From: Microbulbifer celer
Lineage (GTDB): Bacteria; Pseudomonadota; Gammaproteobacteria; Pseudomonadales; Cellvibrionaceae
Direction: 5' to 3'
Assembly: GCF_020991125.1 (NCBI RefSeq)
Contig: NZ_CP087715.1
Coordinates: forward strand, 891,001-955,000
Length of the DNA: 64,000 nucleotides
Shown: positions 36,379 through 46,911 of the stretch, in pieces
Position numbering within the stretch: position 1 is the stretch's first letter
Layout: every line of letters starts with the position of its first letter
Program-made: the position numbers and the translations under genes
The notes under the pieces: generated by a model
Seen by the model: only the letters and a program-made list of their open reading frames with translations
The model's database searches: none
Told to the model about the DNA's origin: nothing

Positions 36379-38790
36379 GTGTTCAAAACCAACAAGCTGC
36401 ACAGCGCGATTCTGGCGGCTACTGCCGCTGTACTGGGGAGTCAGCCGGCACTGGCCCAGCCGCGCCAGATTGAAGAAGTGACGGTCACTGCCACCAAACG
36501 TGCGGCAAGCACCCAGGATATTCCGGTGACAGTACAGGCGCTGGGGGAGCAGAACCTGGAAAACCTCAACGTCGCCAACTTTGACGACTACATTCGCCAT
36601 ATGCCCAATGTGACCTCCGGTGGTCGCGGCCCGGGTCAGTCCTCCATTTACATCCGCGGCATGGCGACCGAAACCATCTCCACCCAGCTGTCCCAGGCCA
36701 ACGGCACGGCACCGAACGTGGCCCTGTACGTGGACGAAGCGCCGGTGAGCATCGGTGGGCGCAACCTGGATGTGTACGTGACCGATGTTGAGCGTGTGGA
36801 AGTATTGAAAGGTCCGCAGGGCACTCTGTTCGGTGCCAGCTCTCAGGCCGGTACCGTGCGCCTGATCACCAATAAGCCGCGCTTGAATGAGTTCGAACTC
36901 GGCATCGACGCCGGCCTCGCCACCACCAAAAACGGCGAGATGTCCGACACTCTGGAAACCGTGGTCAACCTGCCGTTGATCGATGACAAGCTGGCGGTGC
37001 GAGTAGCTGCCTACCAGTCCAACGAGGGTGGTTACATCGACAACGTTGCCGGTACCTACACGCCGGATCCAGAGCTGAATCCGGTATGGGAAGGCTATCC
37101 GGTGGAGAGCACCAGTAACGAAGATCTGGTGGAAAAAGACTTCAACGATGCCAGCTACCAGGGCGCGCGCGTGGGGGTTAAATGGGCTATCAATGACGAT
37201 TGGGAAGCCCTGGTACAGCACACCCATCAGGATCTGGAAGCGGACGGCGTGTTCGATCACGATCCGGAAAATGTCGGCGACCTGGAAGTACGTCGTTACT
37301 TTGAGGATTCCCTGGAAGACAGCTTCGATCTCACCAGTTGGACTCTGGAAGGCCGCCTGGCGGCACTGGATGTGGTCTACACCGGCGCCTACCTGGATCG
37401 TGAAGTCGAGCAGTCCATGGACTACACCGGCTACAACGATGTGGGCGGCTATGTGGACTACTACACTTGTGATACCGCGACACGCGATGTCTGCTATGAC
37501 CCCACCAAGGCCTACGTTGGAGAAGTAGACAACACCCGAATTTCCCACGAGCTGCGTTTCTCCACTTCTGAAGAACATGCACTGCGCTTTACCGGTGGCG
37601 TCTTCTACGAAGACGTGGAGATTCTCGACAACGGTAATTTCCTCTATCCGTCCGTGGCCGATCTCGGCAACAGTGAGAACTATCCCCGCGGTTGGGCGCC
37701 CGGTAGTAATGATGAAATTCCGGCAACTGTGATCGATCCGAGTGCGCGTCCGGCGGAAGTAGCGTTTTTCAACGACATTACCCGTACCGAAGAGCAGCTG
37801 GCGTTCTTTGGTGAATTGACCTACGACATCACCGACAAGCTCGCCGCTACCGTTGGTCTGCGTCACTACGATATCGATGTGGAACTGAAGGGCTCCGCCA
37901 ACTCTTCCTTCGATACCCTGTTCACTGACACGGATCAGGATTCCTCCGGCGATAACCTGGACCTGAAATGGGTTGAAGAGGGCATCGACACGCCGCTGAA
38001 CGAAAGTGACACTATCACCAAGTTCACCCTGAGCTACACGCCCAACGACGATGTGCTGCTGTATGCAACCTACTCCGAAGGGTTCCGTCCGCCGGCCTAT
38101 AACCGCGGCGGTGGCAACGGCAACGACACCACCACCGTGCCTTTCACCGTAAGCACAGATACCGTCGACAACTACGAAGCCGGTTGGAAAACCAGCCTGG
38201 CGGACAACAGCCTGCAGTTCAACGGCAGCGTCTACCGCGTGGACTGGAAAGATATCCAGACTGCGGTCTTTGATCCCAGCGTTTACTTCCTGTTCTACCT
38301 CGACAACGCACTGGATGCGCAGATCAACGGTATCGAAGCGGATGTGACCTGGCTGCCCACGGACAACCTGCAGATCATCGGTGCCTTCTCCTACAACGAC
38401 ACCGAGATCACCAATGTGCCGGGCAGTGCGGTCAATGTTGCGCCGGAAGGCAGCGAACTGGCCCTGTCTCCGCCTCTGCAGATGAACCTGCGTGCGCGCT
38501 ACGAGTGGACCGTGTCCCAGTTTGACGCCTACTGGCAGGCGGGTGTGCAGTACAGCGATGAGTCCTGGAGCTCTATCGTGGTTCAGCCCAACGACCGTTT
38601 CAAGCAGGATGCCTACACCACGGCCGACGCGTCTGTGGGCCTGCGTGAGATGAACTGGGGTGCCGAGTTGTATGCGGAAAACCTCACCGACGAGCGTGCC
38701 GAACTGTTCATCAACACCCTGGATGCTTCCAAGCGCATCACCACCAACCGTCCGCGTACCCTGGGTGTGCGGGTGACCTACGATTTCTGA
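36379..38790 (+). CDS. TonB-dependent outer-membrane receptor
   Basis: This 803-residue protein starts at GTG 36379 after AGGAG. A signal peptide (about 1-26, ending ALAQ) leads to a TonB-box-like EEVTVTATKR. A plug domain follows (about 45-170, with DVERVEVLKGPQGTLFGASSQAGTVRLITNKP) and then the 22-strand barrel ending in aromatic Phe (RVTYDF). It imports a bound substrate across the outer membrane using TonB energy. The ligand is not evident. The TPR-sulfotransferase 150 bp downstream is a common companion of this receptor subtype in marine proteobacteria, so the two may be functionally linked. Confidence 0.93.
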   Translation: MFKTNKLHSAILAATAAVLGSQPALAQPRQIEEVTVTATKRAASTQDIPVTVQALGEQNLENLNVANFDDYIRHMPNVTSGGRGPGQSSIYIRGMATETISTQLSQANGTAPNVALYVDEAPVSIGGRNLDVYVTDVERVEVLKGPQGTLFGASSQAGTVRLITNKPRLNEFELGIDAGLATTKNGEMSDTLETVVNLPLIDDKLAVRVAAYQSNEGGYIDNVAGTYTPDPELNPVWEGYPVESTSNEDLVEKDFNDASYQGARVGVKWAINDDWEALVQHTHQDLEADGVFDHDPENVGDLEVRRYFEDSLEDSFDLTSWTLEGRLAALDVVYTGAYLDREVEQSMDYTGYNDVGGYVDYYTCDTATRDVCYDPTKAYVGEVDNTRISHELRFSTSEEHALRFTGGVFYEDVEILDNGNFLYPSVADLGNSENYPRGWAPGSNDEIPATVIDPSARPAEVAFFNDITRTEEQLAFFGELTYDITDKLAATVGLRHYDIDVELKGSANSSFDTLFTDTDQDSSGDNLDLKWVEEGIDTPLNESDTITKFTLSYTPNDDVLLYATYSEGFRPPAYNRGGGNGNDTTTVPFTVSTDTVDNYEAGWKTSLADNSLQFNGSVYRVDWKDIQTAVFDPSVYFLFYLDNALDAQINGIEADVTWLPTDNLQIIGAFSYNDTEITNVPGSAVNVAPEGSELALSPPLQMNLRARYEWTVSQFDAYWQAGVQYSDESWSSIVVQPNDRFKQDAYTTADASVGLREMNWGAELYAENLTDERAELFINTLDASKRITTNRPRTLGVRVTYDF

Positions 38791-38940
38791 TCTGACGATT
38801 GGAAATCCCGTCGGGGCACGGATGGATCTTCCATTGAGTCCGTGACCCCGGCACTGTGATCCGAAAATCGTCGTCATGTCGGCCGATACCGGCATGACGA
38901 TCCCTATTCTTAATGCATCTTCCTCAATAACCGCGAGCGA

Positions 38941-40983
38941 TTGACCGTGTCTTCCTCTCCATCGTCCCCTTCCGGTCCTGCCGATTCCAATCATCAGGCA
39001 TCCCTCATAGAAATCCGCGGCGCGATAAAAAAGCGCGACTTTTCCGGTGCCCGTGATCAGGCGCTGGCTTTACTGGAGGAACAGCCCGAGGACACGGAGT
39101 TACTCTACCTGCTTGCGGCCAGCCAGCGCTATCTCGGCGAGCACGCCGCGGCACAGCAGACCCTGGAAACCCTTTTAACGGTGGACAGTGAGAATGCCCG
39201 CGGCCATCAAGAGCGCGGACACAATGCGGCACAGTTGCAGGATACCGATACGGCATTGGCGGCTTACCGCCGTGCCACGGAACTGAATCCGGCGCTGCAT
39301 GCCAGTTGGCGCGGGCTGGCTTTGACGTTGCGGGCACAAGACGACAGCGAGGCTGCAGAACACGCCCTGCGCCAGTTCCAGCACCTGCAAAAGCTGCCCC
39401 CGGAACTGTTGAGCGCCGCCAGCCTGTTATACGAGCGCAAGCTGCACAAAGCGGAACAGCTCTGCCGGACCTTTCTGCAAAAGCACCGCCATCACCCGGA
39501 GGGGATGCGCCTGCTGGCGGTAATCGGTGCCGAGCTGGGGATTCTCGACGATGCGGATTTTCTGCTGGAGAGTTGTCTCGCCCTGTGTCCGGATTTTCAT
39601 CAGGCGCGTTTTGACTATATCGGCGTGTTGCGCAAACGGCAGAAGTTTGCTGTGGCACTGGAGCAGGCGCGGATTTTGACGGATCAGCTGAAAGAGCAGC
39701 AGGGTGCCCGTCAGGCCGAGATACTGTTTGCCACCCAGAGTGCCATGGTGGGGGATTACGATACGGCGCTTGCCACTTATGATCGGATTGCTAGCGAGGC
39801 GCCCGAGTTACATGGCGTACATCTGCAGCGCGGCCATGTTCTGAAAACCATCGGCGACGCGGATGCGGCCAATCGCGCCTATCACGATGCCTGCCGGGCC
39901 AAACCGGATTTTGGCGATGCCTACTGGAGCCTCGCCAATATGAAAACCTACCGGTTTGAAGACGCGGAAATTACGCGGATGCGCGAACTCGAAGCGGCGC
40001 CTTCGACCGCGCGCGATGATCGCTACCACCTCTGTTTTGCCCTGGGTAAAGCGTTGGAGGACAGAAAGAATTTTGCCGAGGCATTCCAGTGGTATGAGAA
40101 AGGCAATGCCCTGAAGCAAGAAGAGTGTCGTTACAGTATCGAGTACAACCGTCGCGACACGGATCTGCAGATTGCCCACTGTACCCGGGCGCTGTTGGAC
40201 CGGCATGCGGGAGCTGGTTGTGATGCGCCGGATCCGATTTTTATTGTCGGTCTGCCGCGCGCCGGTTCCACCCTGCTGGAGCAGATTCTTGCCTCCCATT
40301 CACAGGTAGACGGCACCCTGGAACTGCACAATATCCTCGCTACCGCGCGCCGTCTCGACGGCCGTCGCCGCGCCAGCGAAGAGCCCCGTTACCCGGCGCT
40401 GTTGCACGAGCTGGAAGCGGAAAAACTGGTGCAGCTCGGGCAGCGCTATCTCGACGAGACCCGTATCCACCGTGCGGGAGCACCGCTGTTTATCGACAAG
40501 ATGCCGAACAATTTTCGCCATATCGGCCTGATCCAGCTGATGCTGCCCAATGCCAAAATCATCGATGCCCGCCGCCATCCGCTGTCCTGTTGTTTCAGTG
40601 GTTTCAAGCAGCTGTTTGCCGAGGGGCAGGAATTTACCTACGGCCTGCAGCAGATCGGTGAATACTACCGGGACTATGTGCGACTGATGGACCACTGGGA
40701 CAGGGTGCTGCCCGGTAAGGTACTGCGGGTGCACTATGAAGACGTGGTGTCCGATCTGGAGGGGCAGGTCAGGCGGATTCTGGACTACTGCGGCCTGCCA
40801 TTTGAAGAAGCCTGTATCGACTTCCACAAAACCGAACGCGCGGTGCGGACCCCCAGCGCCGAGCAGGTACGTCAGCCGATCTATCGCAGTGGCGTGGAGC
40901 AGTGGAAGCATTTTGAAGCGCAGCTTGAACCACTGAAAGCGCTTTTAGCGGCGGAAATTGCCGGCTATCCGGCCGAGTCCTGA
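38941..40983 (+). CDS. TPR-repeat sulfotransferase
   Basis: This 680-residue protein has about ten TPR units (about 20-400), followed by a sulfotransferase domain. The domain carries the PAPS 5'-phosphosulfate loop IVGLPRAGSTLLEQILA (about 434-450) and the 3'-phosphate motif DARRHPLSCCFSGF (about 540-553). The family transfers sulfate from PAPS to hydroxyl or tyrosyl acceptors; here the acceptor is unknown. The start is TTG 38941 or GTG 38947. There is no signal peptide. The 3' end overlaps the convergent lysR gene by 19 bp. Confidence 0.9.
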   Translation: MTVSSSPSSPSGPADSNHQASLIEIRGAIKKRDFSGARDQALALLEEQPEDTELLYLLAASQRYLGEHAAAQQTLETLLTVDSENARGHQERGHNAAQLQDTDTALAAYRRATELNPALHASWRGLALTLRAQDDSEAAEHALRQFQHLQKLPPELLSAASLLYERKLHKAEQLCRTFLQKHRHHPEGMRLLAVIGAELGILDDADFLLESCLALCPDFHQARFDYIGVLRKRQKFAVALEQARILTDQLKEQQGARQAEILFATQSAMVGDYDTALATYDRIASEAPELHGVHLQRGHVLKTIGDADAANRAYHDACRAKPDFGDAYWSLANMKTYRFEDAEITRMRELEAAPSTARDDRYHLCFALGKALEDRKNFAEAFQWYEKGNALKQEECRYSIEYNRRDTDLQIAHCTRALLDRHAGAGCDAPDPIFIVGLPRAGSTLLEQILASHSQVDGTLELHNILATARRLDGRRRASEEPRYPALLHELEAEKLVQLGQRYLDETRIHRAGAPLFIDKMPNNFRHIGLIQLMLPNAKIIDARRHPLSCCFSGFKQLFAEGQEFTYGLQQIGEYYRDYVRLMDHWDRVLPGKVLRVHYEDVVSDLEGQVRRILDYCGLPFEEACIDFHKTERAVRTPSAEQVRQPIYRSGVEQWKHFEAQLEPLKALLAAEIAGYPAES

Positions 40984-41852
40984 AGTAATTTTAGAAAAGC
41001 CTGTGCCGGTGCGGACAGTCCACCGAGACTGCGGAATATGACCCCCAACTGTGGTGTGACCGCCGGCGCAGTCAGCGGAATGCTGCGCAAACCGAACTCT
41101 TCCATCTGCGGTGCGCATAGACTCGGCATGGCGCTGACTCCCATGCCCACCTTAACCAGCTGGCCGATAGTGCTGAGCTGGTAGGCTTCACACAGTAACC
41201 GCACTTCGCCGCCACTGTCCGCAAACGCCTGATCGGTCCAGCGCCGCACCGCCGAGCCGTGGTTCATGGCCACAAATGGCTGTGTCGCCAGATCGGCCCA
41301 CTGCAGTTGCCTGCGTTTGGCCAGAGGATGGTCCGACGGCAACACCGCGTGAAACTCTCCCTTTTCCAGCGGCGTGAATTCCAGCCCCGCGAGATCGTCC
41401 GGTCGGAAGGTGAGCCCGATCTCTGCGCGCCCATTGCGCACCGCCTGTATTACCTGTTCCATCACGATATCTTCCAGTGCCAGGTCCACCTGGGGGTGGC
41501 GGTGGTGGAATTCCGCTAATAGTGGCGGCAGGCGGTTGAGTGCGAAGGCGGGGATGGCCGCGAGGGTCAGGTGTCCGCGCTCGAGAGTGAAGTGCCGCTG
41601 CATCTCTTCGATGGATCTGTCCCAGTTGCGCAGCAGCTGCGTGGCGCGGGCGGCAAAGCGCTCTCCCTCCGGCGTCAGCGTCAGTTGACGCCCCTCGCGA
41701 TTGAACAGCGGGCCGCCCACGATTTCTTCCAGATTGCGGATGGCAATGGACAGCGCCGGTTGCGAGATATGCAGCTCGGCACTGGCGTCGGCGAGACTGC
41801 GGGTGGCGGCTACGGTCACGAAGGCCCGCAGTTGTTTGATGGTGGCGCTCAT
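40965..41852 (-). CDS. LysR-family transcriptional regulator
   Basis: This 295-residue protein has an N-terminal winged HTH (about 1-60, RSLADASAELHISQPALSIAIRNLE) and a periplasmic-binding-like effector domain (about 90-290). It is divergent from the acetoacetyl-CoA synthetase gene with a 158-bp AT-rich spacer, the usual layout for a LysR regulator and its target. The effector is unknown; acetoacetate or a related metabolite would fit. Confidence 0.92.
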   Translation of the reverse strand: MSATIKQLRAFVTVAATRSLADASAELHISQPALSIAIRNLEEIVGGPLFNREGRQLTLTPEGERFAARATQLLRNWDRSIEEMQRHFTLERGHLTLAAIPAFALNRLPPLLAEFHHRHPQVDLALEDIVMEQVIQAVRNGRAEIGLTFRPDDLAGLEFTPLEKGEFHAVLPSDHPLAKRRQLQWADLATQPFVAMNHGSAVRRWTDQAFADSGGEVRLLCEAYQLSTIGQLVKVGMGVSAMPSLCAPQMEEFGLRSIPLTAPAVTPQLGVIFRSLGGLSAPAQAFLKLLQDSAG

Positions 41853-42010
41853 AGCTATATATCTGTTAAATAAATCTTAATATTTATGAATAAGTTTAAA
41901 TTAGTTTTAAGTGTCGGGTCGAGGCATCATAGCGGTATACACAGGCGGTCTTCGCAATTCGGCCGATTGTGTCCTAGAAGAGAAATAATGAATTCCCCGA
42001 GGTCCGCGAG

Positions 42011-43981
<1,971 letters not shown>

Positions 43982-43986
43982 TTGTA

Positions 43987-44030
43987 CACTGAGATCAGGG
44001 CGACTGCCCGGTCGCCCTGATCTCAGTGTC
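43987..44030. terminator. 19-bp-arm hairpin after acetoacetate-CoA ligase
   Basis: Perfect arms (ACACTGAGATCAGGGCGAC and its complement) flank a 6-nt loop. No T-run follows. It lies between convergent genes and could serve both. Confidence 0.7.
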
Positions 44031-44073
44031 TGGCTGCTTTCACATGATGGTCTGTATACCGCGCGCATGGCTT

Positions 44074-44301
44074 TCAGGAGCCGGGGCGGCCGGAGAATTC
44101 ATCCCACCACGGCAGGCAGTCGGGCAGTTTTTCGCAGGACCTACATTTTGCCCATGCGGGCTCTGGTTTCGGCGGCGACTGTGCCACCGATTGCCGCAAC
44201 ACTTTAGAAAGCATGTAGCAGCAGAACAGACACACGGCGACGATGCCGAGTGCAATCACGATGTTCAATTCGAACATATGTACAGTTGTGAACGGATTCA
44301 T
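44074..44301 (-). CDS. small single-pass membrane protein with cysteine cluster
   Basis: This 75-residue product has one transmembrane helix (about residues 11-32). A short tail carries CRSCEKLPDCLPWW, three closely spaced cysteines followed by two tryptophans, which could bind a metal or form disulfides. The ATG at 44301 has AGGT just upstream and AGGAAGGA a little further. No family is recognised. It is convergent with the ligase gene, with a strong hairpin between them. Confidence 0.55.
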   Translation of the reverse strand: MNPFTTVHMFELNIVIALGIVAVCLFCCYMLSKVLRQSVAQSPPKPEPAWAKCRSCEKLPDCLPWWDEFSGRPGS

Positions 44302-44584
44302 TCTACCTGTGTCCTTCCTGTATGTGGTGGCGTGTTTTCGGCACGGTGAATTGGGAGGTGGATATTACTCCTTGGTCTGGAGCAAGGGAATCAAAAAGTT
44401 GGTTATTTTTTGACCAGCCGTTCCCCGTGCTACCTTGCCGTTTCTGCGCTACCCTTGTGTCAGTTCTGGTTTGCAGGTCGAGTGCTGTTTATTCCGTTTG
44501 GGAATATAAAATGCAGTCGGGATTGGCACTCCACCGCAATGACCTGATCAATCAATAAGTCCAATAACTTCATGGAAGAGTCAC

Positions 44585-44974
44585 ATGATTACCTATCTCT
44601 ACTGGGCCGCGGTGATTTCACTGGTGGTTCTCTGTCTGTTTGCTGGCAGTCGGTTCGGGAGTCTGGGCAAGGGCGCAATTGTGGCGCTTATAGTGTTCCT
44701 GATCGGTTGGCTGGCTTACTACTTCCACTTTGAACAGGTGTTCGTGAAACGCTTTGGCGGTGTCATGCGTATCAGTGTGCCCGAGGGGCAGCGTCACCTT
44801 GGCTCGACCTGGAAAGACGACAACCTCTGGATTGAGAATTACGATCCCCGCACCAATGAATGCATTTTCAGTGAGTACTCCAAGGGCAACCTGCTGGAGG
44901 GGCGGGTAGTGATCCAGGATTGCAATCCGCTAATGGAACGTTCCGGACCAGCGCCCGGTGTACCGGCTCCCTGA
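44585..44974 (+). CDS. conserved-looking membrane protein of unknown function
   Basis: This 129-residue protein has two N-terminal transmembrane helices (about 3-22 and 29-48). A soluble part of about 80 residues follows, with two cysteines (NECIFSEY and IQDCNP). A GGAAG ribosome site precedes the ATG. It lies just upstream of tamA on the same strand, 52 bp from the longest possible tamA start. I cannot name its function. Confidence 0.75.
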   Translation: MITYLYWAAVISLVVLCLFAGSRFGSLGKGAIVALIVFLIGWLAYYFHFEQVFVKRFGGVMRISVPEGQRHLGSTWKDDNLWIENYDPRTNECIFSEYSKGNLLEGRVVIQDCNPLMERSGPAPGVPAP

Positions 44975-45026
44975 GCCCAGTCGGGCTCGGCGATAGGGCA
45001 GCGGAGGGCGCCACGGCAATCTGCGT

Positions 45027-46910
45027 TTGTGGTGGCTCTTTTCGTGGTTCCCGGAATTAATCTCCCCGGCCGGCGTCACAGTTGTGATCATTGACCATCG
45101 GTTTTCAGCGTTGCGCATTTCCCCCGTTTTTTTACTGCACGTTTTGCTGCTTGCCTTGCTGGCACTGCCGGCGTCTGATGCCTGTGGATTGCCGTTTTTC
45201 GACAGCCTGCCCAAGTTCAAAATTCGCGTTTCCGAAGATCGCAAACTGCAGGACTGGCTGCGGGAGCAGCTTGAAGAGCAGCGCAAAGGGAATAGTGCCC
45301 TGAAGGCCTACCACGATCCCCTGGACGTGGCCCGGTACGAGCGGGGAACACTGGAGAAGTTGCTGCGTTCCCGGGGTTACTACGATGGCCGTGTGCGCCA
45401 GACCGTCAACGACGGTGAAATCCTCTACCGGGTAGTGCCGGGCCCGGTATACCGGATCAAATCCCTCAGCATCAGCATGCCCGAGCATCTCCGTGCGGGA
45501 TTCCCCGGGGTAGGCCTGCAGGTGGGAGACCCACTGGAGGCGCAGAAGGTGCAGGACGATGTAAGTACCATCGAGACCTATCTCGGCGAGCACGCCTGCC
45601 TGCTGAATGTGGAAGTGGATTACAAGGCTACAGTGATCCACAGCGAGCACGCCGCGCGCCTGGAGTACCGTGTGGCGCCGAGCCCGGAAGTACATATCGG
45701 CGAGATTTACATGGAGGGACTGGAAACGGTCCGGGAAAGCTATCTGCGCAAGCGACTGAATATAGAGCCGGGAGACTGCTTCAGCCGCCGCAAGCTGGAT
45801 GCGGCGCGTCTGCGGTTGTTGCGCACCAATCTCATTGCCGGTATCAACAGCGAGGTGTCCGAACCGGACAATGGCATCGTCAATGTCACTTTCCTGTTGA
45901 TCGAGCGCAATCACCGCACCATTCGCCTGGGGGTGGGATACACCTCCGATGAAGGCGCAGGGTTGTCTGCGGGCTGGGAGCATCGCAATGTACTCGGGCG
46001 CGGAGAGAAGATTGAGGTGGAAACCCGGTTTAACGAAGTGAAGCAGTTGCTCAAGGGCGCGCTCATCGTTCCGCGTTTCTTTCGTGACGATCAGGATTTC
46101 TCGTTTACTGCGGAAGCCTCCAATGAAGAGCGCGACTCCTATGCGGCGGAATCCATCACCGTCGGCGGCCTGGTTTCCCGGCGCCATACCCGCAACCGCA
46201 CCTTCAGCGTGGGCACGGAACTGAAGTTCAGTGAAGTGCAGGAAGAAGGCGAGCAGAAAGAAAACTACAGCCTGCTGTCTTTTCCGCTGGGGGTGAAGAT
46301 TGACACCACGGATAACCTGCTCGACGCCCGCCGCGGCGCTACCGCGGCGCTGGAAGTCAAACCCTATCTCGATCTGAAAGGATCGGGCACCCGTTTCGTG
46401 AAAAATACCCTGGTGATGACCGGCTATCTGACTGCGGAGGAGTGGCGCTTTGATCCCACCCTGGCCGTGCGGGTCAAGGCCGGGTCCATCAGCGGCATCG
46501 ACAACCTGGACATTCCCGCGGATGAGCGCTTTTACGCCGGTGGTGGCGGTTCCGTGCGCGGCTATGCCTATCAGGCCCTGGGACCTCGTCGGTTGCTGGA
46601 GCCCAAAAAACCCGGCGATCCGCCGAGGCTCTCGGACCCCATCGGCGGGCGCGGACTCAGCGAAATTTCACTGGAAGGGCGGTTTCGCTTTACCGAAACC
46701 TGGGGTGGGGTTTTCTTTTTAGATGGTGGCAATGCCTACGAAGAGCCCCGCCCATCATTTGATGACCTGTATTGGGGGGCCGGTTTCGGTGTGCGCTACA
46801 TGACATCCTTCGCACCGCTGCGTTTCGATATCGCCTTCCCGCTGGAAAAGCGCAAGGGGCTGGACGACAGCGATTATCAGGTTTATGTCAGCTTGGGGCA
46901 GGCGTTCTGA
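45027..46910 (+). CDS. tamA: outer-membrane translocation/assembly protein TamA
   Basis: This Omp85-family protein has up to 627 residues. The start is uncertain: TTG 45027 is the longest, GTG 45084 or TTG 45111 would put the hydrophobic signal (FLLHVLLLALLALPASDACG) nearer the N-terminus. Three POTRA domains (about 65-290) precede a 16-strand barrel whose lid-lock motif is VRGY (GGGGSVRGYAYQALGP). The C-terminus ends in YVSLGQAF, as outer-membrane proteins do. With TamB it moves lipids or proteins between the membranes. tamB begins 1 bp after its stop. Confidence 0.92.
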   Translation: MWWLFSWFPELISPAGVTVVIIDHRFSALRISPVFLLHVLLLALLALPASDACGLPFFDSLPKFKIRVSEDRKLQDWLREQLEEQRKGNSALKAYHDPLDVARYERGTLEKLLRSRGYYDGRVRQTVNDGEILYRVVPGPVYRIKSLSISMPEHLRAGFPGVGLQVGDPLEAQKVQDDVSTIETYLGEHACLLNVEVDYKATVIHSEHAARLEYRVAPSPEVHIGEIYMEGLETVRESYLRKRLNIEPGDCFSRRKLDAARLRLLRTNLIAGINSEVSEPDNGIVNVTFLLIERNHRTIRLGVGYTSDEGAGLSAGWEHRNVLGRGEKIEVETRFNEVKQLLKGALIVPRFFRDDQDFSFTAEASNEERDSYAAESITVGGLVSRRHTRNRTFSVGTELKFSEVQEEGEQKENYSLLSFPLGVKIDTTDNLLDARRGATAALEVKPYLDLKGSGTRFVKNTLVMTGYLTAEEWRFDPTLAVRVKAGSISGIDNLDIPADERFYAGGGGSVRGYAYQALGPRRLLEPKKPGDPPRLSDPIGGRGLSEISLEGRFRFTETWGGVFFLDGGNAYEEPRPSFDDLYWGAGFGVRYMTSFAPLRFDIAFPLEKRKGLDDSDYQVYVSLGQAF

Positions 46911-46911
46911 T

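Noticed and set aside
36272..36481. 69-codon frame with many cysteines before the TonB-dependent receptor
   Set aside because: No ribosome site, and it overlaps the receptor start by about 100 bp in another frame.
36256..38994. 912-codon open frame antisense to the TonB-dependent receptor
   Set aside because: The plus strand encodes an unmistakable receptor. The antisense frame is a by-product of high GC and biased codon use and shows no domain.
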